A stretch of DNA of 5,734 bases from Cellvibrionales bacterium UBA3090. Lineage in GTDB: Bacteria; Pseudomonadota; Gammaproteobacteria; Pseudomonadales; Porticoccaceae. The translations under genes were made by a program, and so were the position numbers. The stretch's first letter is position 1. Every line of letters starts with the position of its first letter. Where the stretch lies: assembly GCA_002367235.1 (NCBI GenBank), contig DFBC01000153.1, positions 36,975-42,708 on the forward strand, in the 5' to 3' direction. Shown piece by piece: positions 1 to 5,734 of this stretch. The notes under the pieces are model-generated. The model was not told the origin of the DNA. It searched no databases and saw nothing but the letters and a program-made list of their open reading frames with translations.

Positions 1-795
1 TAAGGGCGATACCAGTTTAGGGGTTCGCGCCACAGACCAGTTACGGTTTCCGGGTATCGTGTTGATTTCCCCGTTATGCGCCAACATTCTGAATGGTTGA
101 GCCAGGGGCCACCGTGGAGCAGTATTGGTAGAAAACCGCTGGTGGAACACACAGATTGCTGTTTCTAACGCCGGATTTGCCAAGTCCAAGTAAAATTTTG
201 GCAAATCCACGGGCATCATCAGCCCTTTATAGCTGACGACATTCGTAGCCAAACTGGCAATATAGAACGCAGGATCTTCAGCAAGGGCAATTTCAGCCTT
301 ACGTTTGGCGATAAATAAACGAGCATTAAATTGCTGCTCATTTAGATCATCTGAAGTCACAAACACCTGCTCAATCACCGGCAGGGCTTTAAGTGCAATC
401 TCACCCAGGCATTCATTGTCAGTTGGCACTTCACGCCAACCGACAACAGATAAACCCTGAGCAGACAACGCTTCAGACATCACCTTTTTTGAGTGTTGGA
501 TCAAGGCTGTATCTTGGCTCAACATCACTGAACCAATGGCATATAACTCAGGTAGTTCGACAGAAAAGTTTTCTGCCGCTATCTGGCGCATAAAGCCATC
601 CGGCTTTTGCAACAATAAACCACAGCCATCACCCGTCTTACCATCAGCGGCAATGCCACCCCGGTGGGTCATGCAGGTTAATGCTTCAATTGCAGTTTCC
701 AGCAAACGATGGCTAGCCCGCCCCTTGATATGAGCAATCAGGCCGAAACCACAATTATCTTTGAATTCATCTAACCGGTAGAGGCCAGTCGACAT
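1..795 (-). CDS. gltB: Glutamate synthase (NADPH) large subunit, N-terminal part, truncated by window edge
   Basis: Glutamate synthase transfers the amide nitrogen of glutamine to 2-oxoglutarate to make two glutamates, and acts in cytoplasmic ammonia assimilation together with the small subunit GltD. The frame is open from an ATG at 795-793 to the window edge, giving 265 codons of a protein usually near 1,480-1,500 residues. The fragment covers most of the class II (Ntn) glutamine amidotransferase domain. The N-terminus reads MSTGLYRLDEFKDNCGFG, so Cys15 is the expected catalytic nucleophile, freed by removal of a 14-residue propeptide. Other family motifs are CMTHRGG (41-47), FHQRFSTNT (218-226 approximately) and LAHNGEINT with GNRNW (238-253). 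The similarity to Pseudomonas GltB, as I remember it, is strong throughout. The ribosome binding site is weak: only GAG, 7 bases before the ATG. The gene lies 189 bp after aroB on the same strand, and I infer that it has its own promoter in that gap. No frameshift or missing catalytic residue is visible. Confidence 0.96.
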   Translation of the reverse strand, partial: MSTGLYRLDEFKDNCGFGLIAHIKGRASHRLLETAIEALTCMTHRGGIAADGKTGDGCGLLLQKPDGFMRQIAAENFSVELPELYAIGSVMLSQDTALIQHSKKVMSEALSAQGLSVVGWREVPTDNECLGEIALKALPVIEQVFVTSDDLNEQQFNARLFIAKRKAEIALAEDPAFYIASLATNVVSYKGLMMPVDLPKFYLDLANPALETAICVFHQRFSTNTAPRWPLAQPFRMLAHNGEINTIPGNRNWSVARTPKLVSPL

Positions 796-810
796 AATAA
801 GACTCTAGGT

Positions 811-870
811 AAAAAAACAAATAAAAAACAATAAGTTACACTACCAAAAACCTTTAAAGCTAGGAGTGTA
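811..870 (-). terminator. Possible weak hairpin with T-rich tract ahead of gltB
   Basis: In the gltB sense TACACT (870-865) can pair with AGTGTA (842-837). Two further inner C-G pairs (864-863 with 845-844) are possible across a one-base bulge. The loop contains the small palindrome CTTTAAAG. Eight bases after the stem the sequence becomes very T-rich (831-811, with runs of six and seven T). It could be an inefficient intrinsic terminator for the pil-aro transcript or a structure in the gltB leader. The stem is short and the T-run is not adjacent to it, so it is a weak candidate. Confidence 0.22.
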
Positions 871-887
871 GGCGCAAAAGGAGGGAC

Positions 888-916
888 ATTTTACACATCA
901 GTAGCCAACGCCACAA
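888..916 (-). promoter_or_regulatory. Candidate sigma70-type promoter for gltB
   Basis: On the minus strand TTGTGG (916-911) and TAAAAT (893-888) are separated by exactly 17 bases. The -10 matches five of six consensus positions; the -35 matches only the leading TTG. Transcription would start near position 881 and leave a leader of roughly 85 bases before the gltB ATG. The gap is AT-rich, so a chance match is possible. Confidence is limited because this was found by eye with no experimental or comparative support. Confidence 0.35.
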
Positions 917-984
917 ACATCTAAAGGACAAAAAGTACCTTTTATAGGCAAAGAAACCGACAAGCATCTATCCTGAAATAGTAC

Positions 985-2070
985 CTAATCGTAAAATCTC
1001 AATATATCAGACAACTTCTCATGATCAAAATTGGCAGTCACTTCTGCGTGCCCGATAGCTTTCAGCAGAACAAGACGGAGCGACCCATCCATTACTTTTT
1101 TATCAACAGCCATTAATTCAACAAACTTTTGATGCGTCATGATGGCTGGTGGCGTCACAGGCAGGTCACAACGGAGAAATAGCTCTCGTGTTCTATCGAC
1201 ATCTTCGCTTGAAATCCAACCCATCGCACAAGAAAGCTCGGCAGCCATTATCATTCCAGCGGCTATGGCCTCACCATGCAACCAATCTTTGTAGGATTGC
1301 GCCGTTTCAATGGCGTGCCCAAAGGTATGACCAAGGTTGAGTATTGCTCTAATCCCACCTTCTCGCTCATCCTGACTCACAATCTTGGCTTTATTTTGAC
1401 AGGAGCATTCAATAGCATATGCCAATGCGGCCGAATTTCTCTTTAACAAATCATCGACATTATCTTCAAGCCAGAAAAAAAACTCTGCATCAGCAATCAA
1501 TCCATACTTGATCACTTCTGCCAAACCTGCACGCAGCTGCCTATCGTCCAAAGTATTTAATGTTGAAGTATCGGCAATAACACACTGAGGCTGGTAAAAG
1601 GCACCGATCATGTTTTTGCCTTTTGGATGATTTACAGCAGTTTTTCCCCCTACAGAAGAATCCACTTGAGACAGAAGGGTGGTAGGAACCTGAATAAAAT
1701 TGACGCCGCGCTGATAACAGGCCGCTGCAAACCCAGTCATATCGCCAACGACGCCTCCACCAAGTGCAATCAGGGTAGTGGTTCGATTGTGCGATTTCAG
1801 CAACAACTGATCAAAGATAGCGCCCAACGTTTCGATGGTCTTGTACTCTTCTCCATCCGGTAAAACGACAACATCTACCTGATAAGCTAACAAACTATCA
1901 ACAACCGACTGCAAATATAAAGGCGCAATCGTTTCATTAGTAACAACGAGTATCTGCTTACCATGAATATAAGGCGAAAATACATTTGGGGACTGCAACA
2001 AGTCTTCACCAATTAATATTGGATAGCTTCGCTCTCCCAAATCAACTGTGAGCTTTTTAATAGTTTTCAC
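985..2070 (-). CDS. aroB: 3-dehydroquinate synthase
   Basis: AroB converts DAHP to 3-dehydroquinate with catalytic NAD+ and a divalent metal (zinc or cobalt). This is the second step of the shikimate pathway to aromatic amino acids and takes place in the cytoplasm. The product has 361 residues, almost the same as E. coli AroB (362), and aligns end to end from memory. The nucleotide-binding part shows PDGEEYKT (71-78) and GGGVVGDMTGFAAA (104-117). The substrate region shows VDSSVGGKTAVNHP (136-149) and GKNMIGAF. The metal ligands are present: Glu185 in GLAEVIKYG, His248 in LNLGHTFGHAIE and His265 in WLHGEA. The start is GTG (2070-2068): an in-frame TAG lies upstream in the gap, no in-frame ATG lies in between, and the first internal ATG (Met111) would remove the NAD-binding domain. 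A purine-rich AGTAGAAGAA about 7 bases upstream could serve as ribosome binding site. The gene follows aroK by 69 bp and ends with TAG. Confidence 0.98.
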   Translation of the reverse strand: MKTIKKLTVDLGERSYPILIGEDLLQSPNVFSPYIHGKQILVVTNETIAPLYLQSVVDSLLAYQVDVVVLPDGEEYKTIETLGAIFDQLLLKSHNRTTTLIALGGGVVGDMTGFAAACYQRGVNFIQVPTTLLSQVDSSVGGKTAVNHPKGKNMIGAFYQPQCVIADTSTLNTLDDRQLRAGLAEVIKYGLIADAEFFFWLEDNVDDLLKRNSAALAYAIECSCQNKAKIVSQDEREGGIRAILNLGHTFGHAIETAQSYKDWLHGEAIAAGMIMAAELSCAMGWISSEDVDRTRELFLRCDLPVTPPAIMTHQKFVELMAVDKKVMDGSLRLVLLKAIGHAEVTANFDHEKLSDILRFYD

Positions 2071-2139
2071 GATGGTTCTTCTACTGTTGGAGTTCTGCTG
2101 TTGAATATCTATTGTTAACTAATTTAAGCAGGGGCTGCA

Positions 2140-2664
2140 TCAGCGCATTTGATGATAAACCTCATCGACAATTTCTTCTGCCACTAGCTGCGGCCGCCTT
2201 CTTTCCGTCATAACCACTAAATCTGATACATCTCGATATAGCGGATCACGATCAGAGATCAGCGACTCGATAACAGCACGGGGATTGTCTACCTGCAACA
2301 ACGGACGATTTTTATCATGCGCCGTTCTTTCTAGAAGTTGATCCACAGATGCACTTAGGTATACGACGTAACCTCTTTCCTTAAGGATTTTTCTATTCTT
2401 CTCCGCAAGAACCGCCCCGCCTCCAGTGGCAAGGAGTATACCTTTCTTAAGTGTGACCTCATCAAGAAGCTGAGCTTCACGTTTTCTGAAACCTTCCTCA
2501 CCTTCCACATCAAAGATCCACGGAATATTAGCACCACAACGCTGCTCAATCTCAGTATCTAAATCAACAAACTCAAGATCCAAGCTATTTGCTAAAAACC
2601 GACCAATTGTTGTCTTGCCAGCCCCCATGGGGCCGACAAGAAAGATATTGTTATTTTTATACAT
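2140..2664 (-). CDS. aroK: Shikimate kinase I
   Basis: AroK phosphorylates shikimate with ATP to shikimate 3-phosphate in the cytoplasmic shikimate pathway. The 174-residue product has the family's usual length and matches E. coli AroK closely at the N-terminus (NIFLVGPMGAGKTT). The Walker A loop is GPMGAGKTT (11-19). Shikimate-binding residues are visible as DLD (Asp34, Asp36), FRKRE (Arg60) and GGG (81-83). The LID segment has RPLL with Arg120, and RDPLY carries Arg139. No catalytic residue is missing. The ATG overlaps the pilQ stop as TAATG, a one-base overlap. There is no good Shine-Dalgarno sequence in the 15 bases upstream, so translation is probably coupled to pilQ by termination and re-initiation (inference). 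The gene sits between pilQ and aroB, the usual gammaproteobacterial linkage. Confidence 0.98.
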   Translation of the reverse strand: MYKNNNIFLVGPMGAGKTTIGRFLANSLDLEFVDLDTEIEQRCGANIPWIFDVEGEEGFRKREAQLLDEVTLKKGILLATGGGAVLAEKNRKILKERGYVVYLSASVDQLLERTAHDKNRPLLQVDNPRAVIESLISDRDPLYRDVSDLVVMTERRRPQLVAEEIVDEVYHQMR

Positions 2665-4814
2665 TAATCAAGAAGAGCTTCATCAATGATTTTGGGCGTG
2701 ATGAAGATAAGAATCTCACGTTTCTCATTCACATTAGTGTCATGCCTGAAAAGGCGACCCAAATACGGAACATCGCCTAAAAAAGGCACCTTGTCTTGCT
2801 GGGTATCTGTTTGCATCTGAAACAGACCTCCAAGAACCAACGTTTGCCCATCGCCAACTATTGCCTGGGTTTCAATCTGAGTCACGTCAATCACTGGCTC
2901 CCCTGTTGGCAACAAATCACCCACAGAGTCTTGAGCAACAATTAAATCCATAACAACCCGACCATCAGGGGTAATCTGCGGTGTCACCTCAAGCTTAAGA
3001 ACGGCTTCCTTAAACTCAATATTAGTGGCCCCACTTGAACTTGCTTCTTGGTACGGAATTTCTGTACCTGTTTTGATCACCGCTTTTTGCTTATCGCCCG
3101 TCAATACTTTTGGCTGAGAAACAATCTCACCAGAGCCCTCGTTCTCGAGCGCACTGAGTTCAAGATCTATTAGCGTATTATCTGTAATTAAATCAATCGC
3201 AAAACTTCCTGTTGGATTTACCACCCCCAGATCTACCGCCAATGTCTCAGAGGTGTCAAGCGTTCCACCCGCCAGGAAAAAATCAGCAGGACTACCCGGC
3301 TCACTATCCAGCACATCTCTAGAGCCGCCGAAACCCACCTTCCCTGAATCTTTTGTACCAGCAATACCCCACCGAGTACCTATCTCCTTCCTAAAGTCAG
3401 TATTGGCGATAACAATCCGCGCCTCAATCAAAACCTGCCTGATAGGAATATCAATTTGATCAATAAAGCGCTTGAACTCTAAAATTTTATCTTCAGTATC
3501 GGTCAAAATGATTGTATTTGTTCGGTCATCTACTATAGCGGAACCCCGCTCAGACAAAATACTCGAAGTCGCAGTCCGGTCTCCACTACCGCCGCCACCG
3601 CTACCGCTACTGTCTTCATCAAATAGTTCAAACAGTTCTGTCGCATCGGCATATTTTATTCTGATAAATTCGGTACGTAGCGGAGCGAGCTCCTGTAGCT
3701 GCTTGTTGGCCTCTACCTGCAAACGCTCACGCTCGGCAATTTCAACCGCCGGAGCAACCAACAACACATTACCTTCTTGCCTTTTATCTAAGCCTTTCGC
3801 TTTTAAGACAATATCGAGAGCCTGATCCCATGGAACATTTTCGAGACGGAGAGTGATACTTCCAGAAACTGTATCACTGGCGACCAGGTTCAGTTCGGTG
3901 AAGTCCGCAATCAGCTGAAGCACAGACCTAATTTCAATATCCTGAAAATTTAGGGAGAGCTTTTCCCCTACATAGGCAAATTTAGCCTTTTTCTCTTCCA
4001 ATTCATCTTGGGTTAGTGGTTTTACACTAACGACATACTGGTTATCCGCTTGATACGCCATATAGTCATACTCACCGGCAGCACTCACTGATACCACGGT
4101 AGTAGAACCATTATAACTAGCATCGACCTCCTTCACGGGTGTAGCGAAATCAACCACATCCAAGCGCCGGTCTAGAGACTTTGGCAACTCAGTGCGGAAA
4201 AAACTCAATTTTATATCACTGCCTACCTGTGAGATATCGACACTGGCAGACGGATTAGACAATTCAATAGATATCAGGCCTTCTCCCTGCTCTCCACGCC
4301 GGAAGTCGACATCGGTAATACTCGATTCAGCCGCATTAACTTTATTATCGGCTGTTGAAGTCGCAGCAACCATTGATGCTTGCTTTTGATAAGTGACGTT
4401 ACCATCTCCACCGACCAAAACCGTTAGAACATTACCTTCGGTCCGCGTTTCATACGGTGCCATCTCAAGCATATTCAATATCAAGCGAGTGCGATCAGAT
4501 GTACTTAAAACTACCGCACTTCTGGCATTCTCAAATGACAGGGCGTGTTTTTTCTGCTCTAAAGTACTTTCCACACCCGGCAGATCAAGAACAATTCTGG
4601 CCGGGTTTTCAATCGTATAACCTTCTGGACTGGGCGGCGTATCTGAAAAGGCCATCCTCACTTCAAACTTTGCACCTGGCAACGTTGCAAAGCTAATACC
4701 CTCAAGCAACACCTGGGCATAAACCTGCGAAGAAGCCCCAAGGCAAGCACCCCAGCCGGCCAGTATTAATAAACTCTTCTTCAGATACCCTTTCATCTCA
4801 GTTTCCCCAAACAT
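2664..4814 (-). CDS. pilQ: Type IV pilus secretin PilQ
   Basis: PilQ forms the multimeric outer-membrane channel through which the type IV pilus is extruded and retracted; the same channel can take up DNA in competent species. The 716-residue product has the full secretin architecture. A signal peptide (about 7-33: KGYLKK, a hydrophobic core, then VYA before Gln34) comes first. Two AMIN domains follow (about 36-115 and 166-265), which bind peptidoglycan in this family. Next are the N0/STN domain (about 282-355, GEKLSLNFQDIEIRSVLQLI) and the N1 domain (about 378-455), which has a Gly/Ser-rich loop at 399-412. The secretin core (about 510-712) includes EIVSQPKVLTGD, PYQEASSSGAT, VTPQITPDGR, VGDGQTLVLGGL and VPFLGDVPYLGRLFR. 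The ATG at 4814 has AAGGA 9 bases upstream. Met7 (4796) is an alternative, with GGGGA 7 bases upstream and a more typical basic signal-peptide start. The gene lies 5 bp after pilP and overlaps aroK by 1 bp. A dedicated pilotin is not in view. Confidence 0.98.
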   Translation of the reverse strand: MFGETEMKGYLKKSLLILAGWGACLGASSQVYAQVLLEGISFATLPGAKFEVRMAFSDTPPSPEGYTIENPARIVLDLPGVESTLEQKKHALSFENARSAVVLSTSDRTRLILNMLEMAPYETRTEGNVLTVLVGGDGNVTYQKQASMVAATSTADNKVNAAESSITDVDFRRGEQGEGLISIELSNPSASVDISQVGSDIKLSFFRTELPKSLDRRLDVVDFATPVKEVDASYNGSTTVVSVSAAGEYDYMAYQADNQYVVSVKPLTQDELEEKKAKFAYVGEKLSLNFQDIEIRSVLQLIADFTELNLVASDTVSGSITLRLENVPWDQALDIVLKAKGLDKRQEGNVLLVAPAVEIAERERLQVEANKQLQELAPLRTEFIRIKYADATELFELFDEDSSGSGGGGSGDRTATSSILSERGSAIVDDRTNTIILTDTEDKILEFKRFIDQIDIPIRQVLIEARIVIANTDFRKEIGTRWGIAGTKDSGKVGFGGSRDVLDSEPGSPADFFLAGGTLDTSETLAVDLGVVNPTGSFAIDLITDNTLIDLELSALENEGSGEIVSQPKVLTGDKQKAVIKTGTEIPYQEASSSGATNIEFKEAVLKLEVTPQITPDGRVVMDLIVAQDSVGDLLPTGEPVIDVTQIETQAIVGDGQTLVLGGLFQMQTDTQQDKVPFLGDVPYLGRLFRHDTNVNEKREILIFITPKIIDEALLD

Positions 4815-4819
4815 CTTTG

Positions 4820-5356
4820 TTAGTCCTTCTCATTCAAAGCCAGGGTACGCGGGCGTTCAACCCAATTTCCCTTACCATCGGGTACAGTTTCAATTACATC
4901 TGCTTTCGTTGCAGTTACCGAAGTAATACGTCCGTGGTTTTTTCCCATATAGTTGCCAACAGTGACACGATGTATACCACCATTGCCATCATCAATTAGC
5001 GACCATACCTGACCGTTTTTTGATAAAACGCCAACCATTGAAAGCGCCGCAAAATTGAACCCTTCCAAATATTCCTTCTTGCGCGTTTCATCTGGTGCCT
5101 GAACCTTGTCCTTGCCAGTGACCGTATCACCCACAGCCAAAGCCAAAGGTGGATCAAATGGGCTACGCATTGCCACAGCACCATAACTAAAGGTTTTATA
5201 GGCGCGAAAGGCAGGCAGAGGCTCTATCTCTCCGGCAGGTTTTGCTTTGGTATCAGCCATAAAACGTTGAAGATCATCGTGCTGCCCTTTGCCTGCACAG
5301 CCAGAAATCAAAACCACACCAAGAACAACAGAAAACAAGTTGATTATCTTTGTCAT
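4820..5356 (-). CDS. pilP: Type IV pilus assembly lipoprotein PilP
   Basis: PilP is a periplasmic lipoprotein that binds the PilN/PilO heterodimer and contacts the N0 domain of PilQ, linking the inner-membrane alignment complex to the secretin. The 178-residue product has the family's usual length. It starts with a lipoprotein signal peptide: a short basic start (MTK), a hydrophobic core and the lipobox LISGC, giving lipidation at Cys20. Residue +2 is Ala, so no classic Asp retention signal is seen, although PilP is known as an inner-membrane lipoprotein in Pseudomonas and Neisseria. A flexible linker follows, with the conserved YGAVAMRSPFDPP (58-70). The C-terminal beta-sandwich domain (about 85-165) has LSMVGVLSKNGQVWSLI and VTVGNYMGKNHGRI. 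The ATG is 3 bp after the pilO stop, with AGGA about 10 bases upstream inside pilO. pilQ begins 5 bp after its TAA. Confidence 0.96.
   Translation of the reverse strand: MTKIINLFSVVLGVVLISGCAGKGQHDDLQRFMADTKAKPAGEIEPLPAFRAYKTFSYGAVAMRSPFDPPLALAVGDTVTGKDKVQAPDETRKKEYLEGFNFAALSMVGVLSKNGQVWSLIDDGNGGIHRVTVGNYMGKNHGRITSVTATKADVIETVPDGKGNWVERPRTLALNEKD
4824..4828 (-). promoter_or_regulatory. Ribosome binding site for pilQ
   Basis: AAGGA lies inside the last codons of pilP, 9 bases before the ATG at 4814-4812. It favours that start over Met7, although GGGGA (4808-4804) stands at good distance from Met7. The call between the two starts therefore stays open; it affects only six residues ahead of the signal peptide. 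Confidence 0.55.
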
Positions 5357-5359
5357 TAC

Positions 5360-5734
5360 TCAATCATCCTGTGTCTTATAGCGGTATGTTCTAGCTTCGA
5401 CCTCAAAGCCCAACAGCCCGCCTTTATCTTTCGATGTCAGACTATAATTATGCAGAGTCACAATTCGAGGCAAGCCTGCGACCCCACTGATAAAGGCACC
5501 GACATCGTGATAGCCCCCCTCGGCGACAATCTTGATAGGAAGCTCAACATAAAATTCTGCAGCGCGCTCAGGCTGCAAGCTAATCGTGGTTATGTTGAGA
5601 CTTGAACCACCACCAATCTCCGTAATATCTTCAAGAAGCCCCGGCACTTCTGTATCACTTGGCAATTGAGCCAAAAGAGCACCAAATAACTTTTCCACCT
5701 CTACCATCTGCGCTCGATATTTCTCAAGATTTGC
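5360..5734 (-). CDS. pilO: Type IV pilus inner-membrane protein PilO, C-terminal part, truncated by window edge
   Basis: PilO is a bitopic inner-membrane protein that pairs with PilN and, with PilM and PilP, forms the alignment complex of the type IV pilus machine. Only the last 124 codons lie in the window; the frame stays open to the edge, and Met10 of the fragment (5707) is an internal methionine, not the start. The N-terminal membrane helix and most of the coiled coil are outside. The visible part begins with the end of the coiled coil (LEKYRAQMVEVEKLFGALL). The hallmark LPSDTEVPGLLEDIT follows, then the ferredoxin-like periplasmic domain with FYVELPIKI, GGYHDVGAFISGVAGLPRIV and the end ARTYRY. 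These match P. aeruginosa PilO closely as I remember it. The TGA is followed after 3 bp by the pilP ATG, which shows tight operon packing. Confidence 0.95.
   Translation of the reverse strand, partial: ANLEKYRAQMVEVEKLFGALLAQLPSDTEVPGLLEDITEIGGGSSLNITTISLQPERAAEFYVELPIKIVAEGGYHDVGAFISGVAGLPRIVTLHNYSLTSKDKGGLLGFEVEARTYRYKTQDD

Larger units (their letters stand above)
796..984 (-). other. Intergenic region between aroB and gltB, no gene
   Basis: This 189-bp stretch has no credible coding frame on either strand and is rich in A and T near gltB. In the gltB sense it contains a candidate promoter (916-888), a weak inverted repeat (870-837) and a T-rich tract (831-811) just before the weak gltB ribosome binding site. 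Many gammaproteobacteria carry a gene for a SPOR-domain, damX-like protein at this place. No remnant of one can be read here, although a short or very decayed fragment could not be excluded by eye. Confidence 0.8.

Noticed and set aside
393..733. Two overlapping plus-strand open frames of 65-66 codons
   Set aside because: Both are antisense to gltB, whose minus-strand frame carries clear catalytic motifs across the whole stretch.
921..942. Small inverted repeat AAAGG...CCTTT in the aroB-gltB gap, considered as the aroB terminator
   Set aside because: The stem has only five pairs plus two across a bulge, is AT-rich, and no T-run follows it in the minus-strand direction.
2128..2138. Hairpin GCAG-CCC-CTGC just after the aroK stop
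   Set aside because: A four-pair stem with a three-base loop and no T-run is too weak to be called a terminator, and aroB probably continues the same operon.
2355..2549. Minus-strand open frame of 64 codons
   Set aside because: It is an out-of-frame reading within aroK with no ribosome binding site or domain.
3472..3825. Plus-strand open frame of 117 codons, rich in Ser and Pro
   Set aside because: It lies wholly antisense to the N0-N1 region of pilQ, its composition reflects the complement of Gly/Ser and charged codons, and it has no recognisable domain.
5267..5605. Plus-strand open frame of 112 codons across the pilP-pilO junction
   Set aside because: It is antisense to two well-supported genes, resembles no family I know, and contains low-complexity shadow sequence.
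1..5734. Search for a novel system: CRISPR arrays, insertion sequences, attachment sites, toxin-antitoxin pairs, retron-like or RNA genes
   Set aside because: About 95 percent of the window is covered by six recognised housekeeping and pilus genes. The remaining gaps are short and hold no array, long inverted repeat, tRNA-like fold or small coding pair that I can see.

Overview
The window looks like an ordinary chromosomal segment from a gammaproteobacterium. All six genes lie on the minus strand, so transcription runs from position 5734 towards position 1. The order pilO-pilP-pilQ-aroK-aroB-gltB, and protein sequences close to my recollection of the Pseudomonas and E. coli homologues, point to a pseudomonad-like or marine gammaproteobacterium with type IV pili. 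Genus cannot be told from this stretch. I see no insertion sequence, tRNA, rRNA, CRISPR array or sign of horizontal transfer.

Region 5734-2664 holds the distal half of a type IV pilus assembly operon. It contains the C-terminal part of PilO (cut by the window edge), the lipoprotein PilP, and the outer-membrane secretin PilQ. PilO and PilP belong to the inner-membrane/periplasmic alignment complex that connects the motor to the PilQ channel. PilM and PilN would be expected beyond position 5734.

Region 2664-985 holds two shikimate-pathway enzymes. AroK (shikimate kinase) has a start codon that overlaps the pilQ stop by one base. AroB (3-dehydroquinate synthase) follows 69 bp later and uses a GTG start. 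The linkage pilQ-aroK-aroB is classic in gammaproteobacteria and has no obvious functional reason.

Region 984-796 is the largest intergenic gap (189 bp). It carries a candidate sigma70-type promoter for gltB, plus a weak hairpin followed by a T-rich tract in the gltB sense. In many relatives a SPOR-domain gene (damX-like) sits between aroB and gltB; here there is none.

Region 795-1 is the first 265 codons of gltB, the glutamate synthase large subunit. It covers most of the glutaminase domain and runs off the window. gltD would be expected further downstream.

I found no undescribed system. The observations worth a second look concern gene order (the missing SPOR gene), the gltB leader, and start-codon and translational-coupling details.
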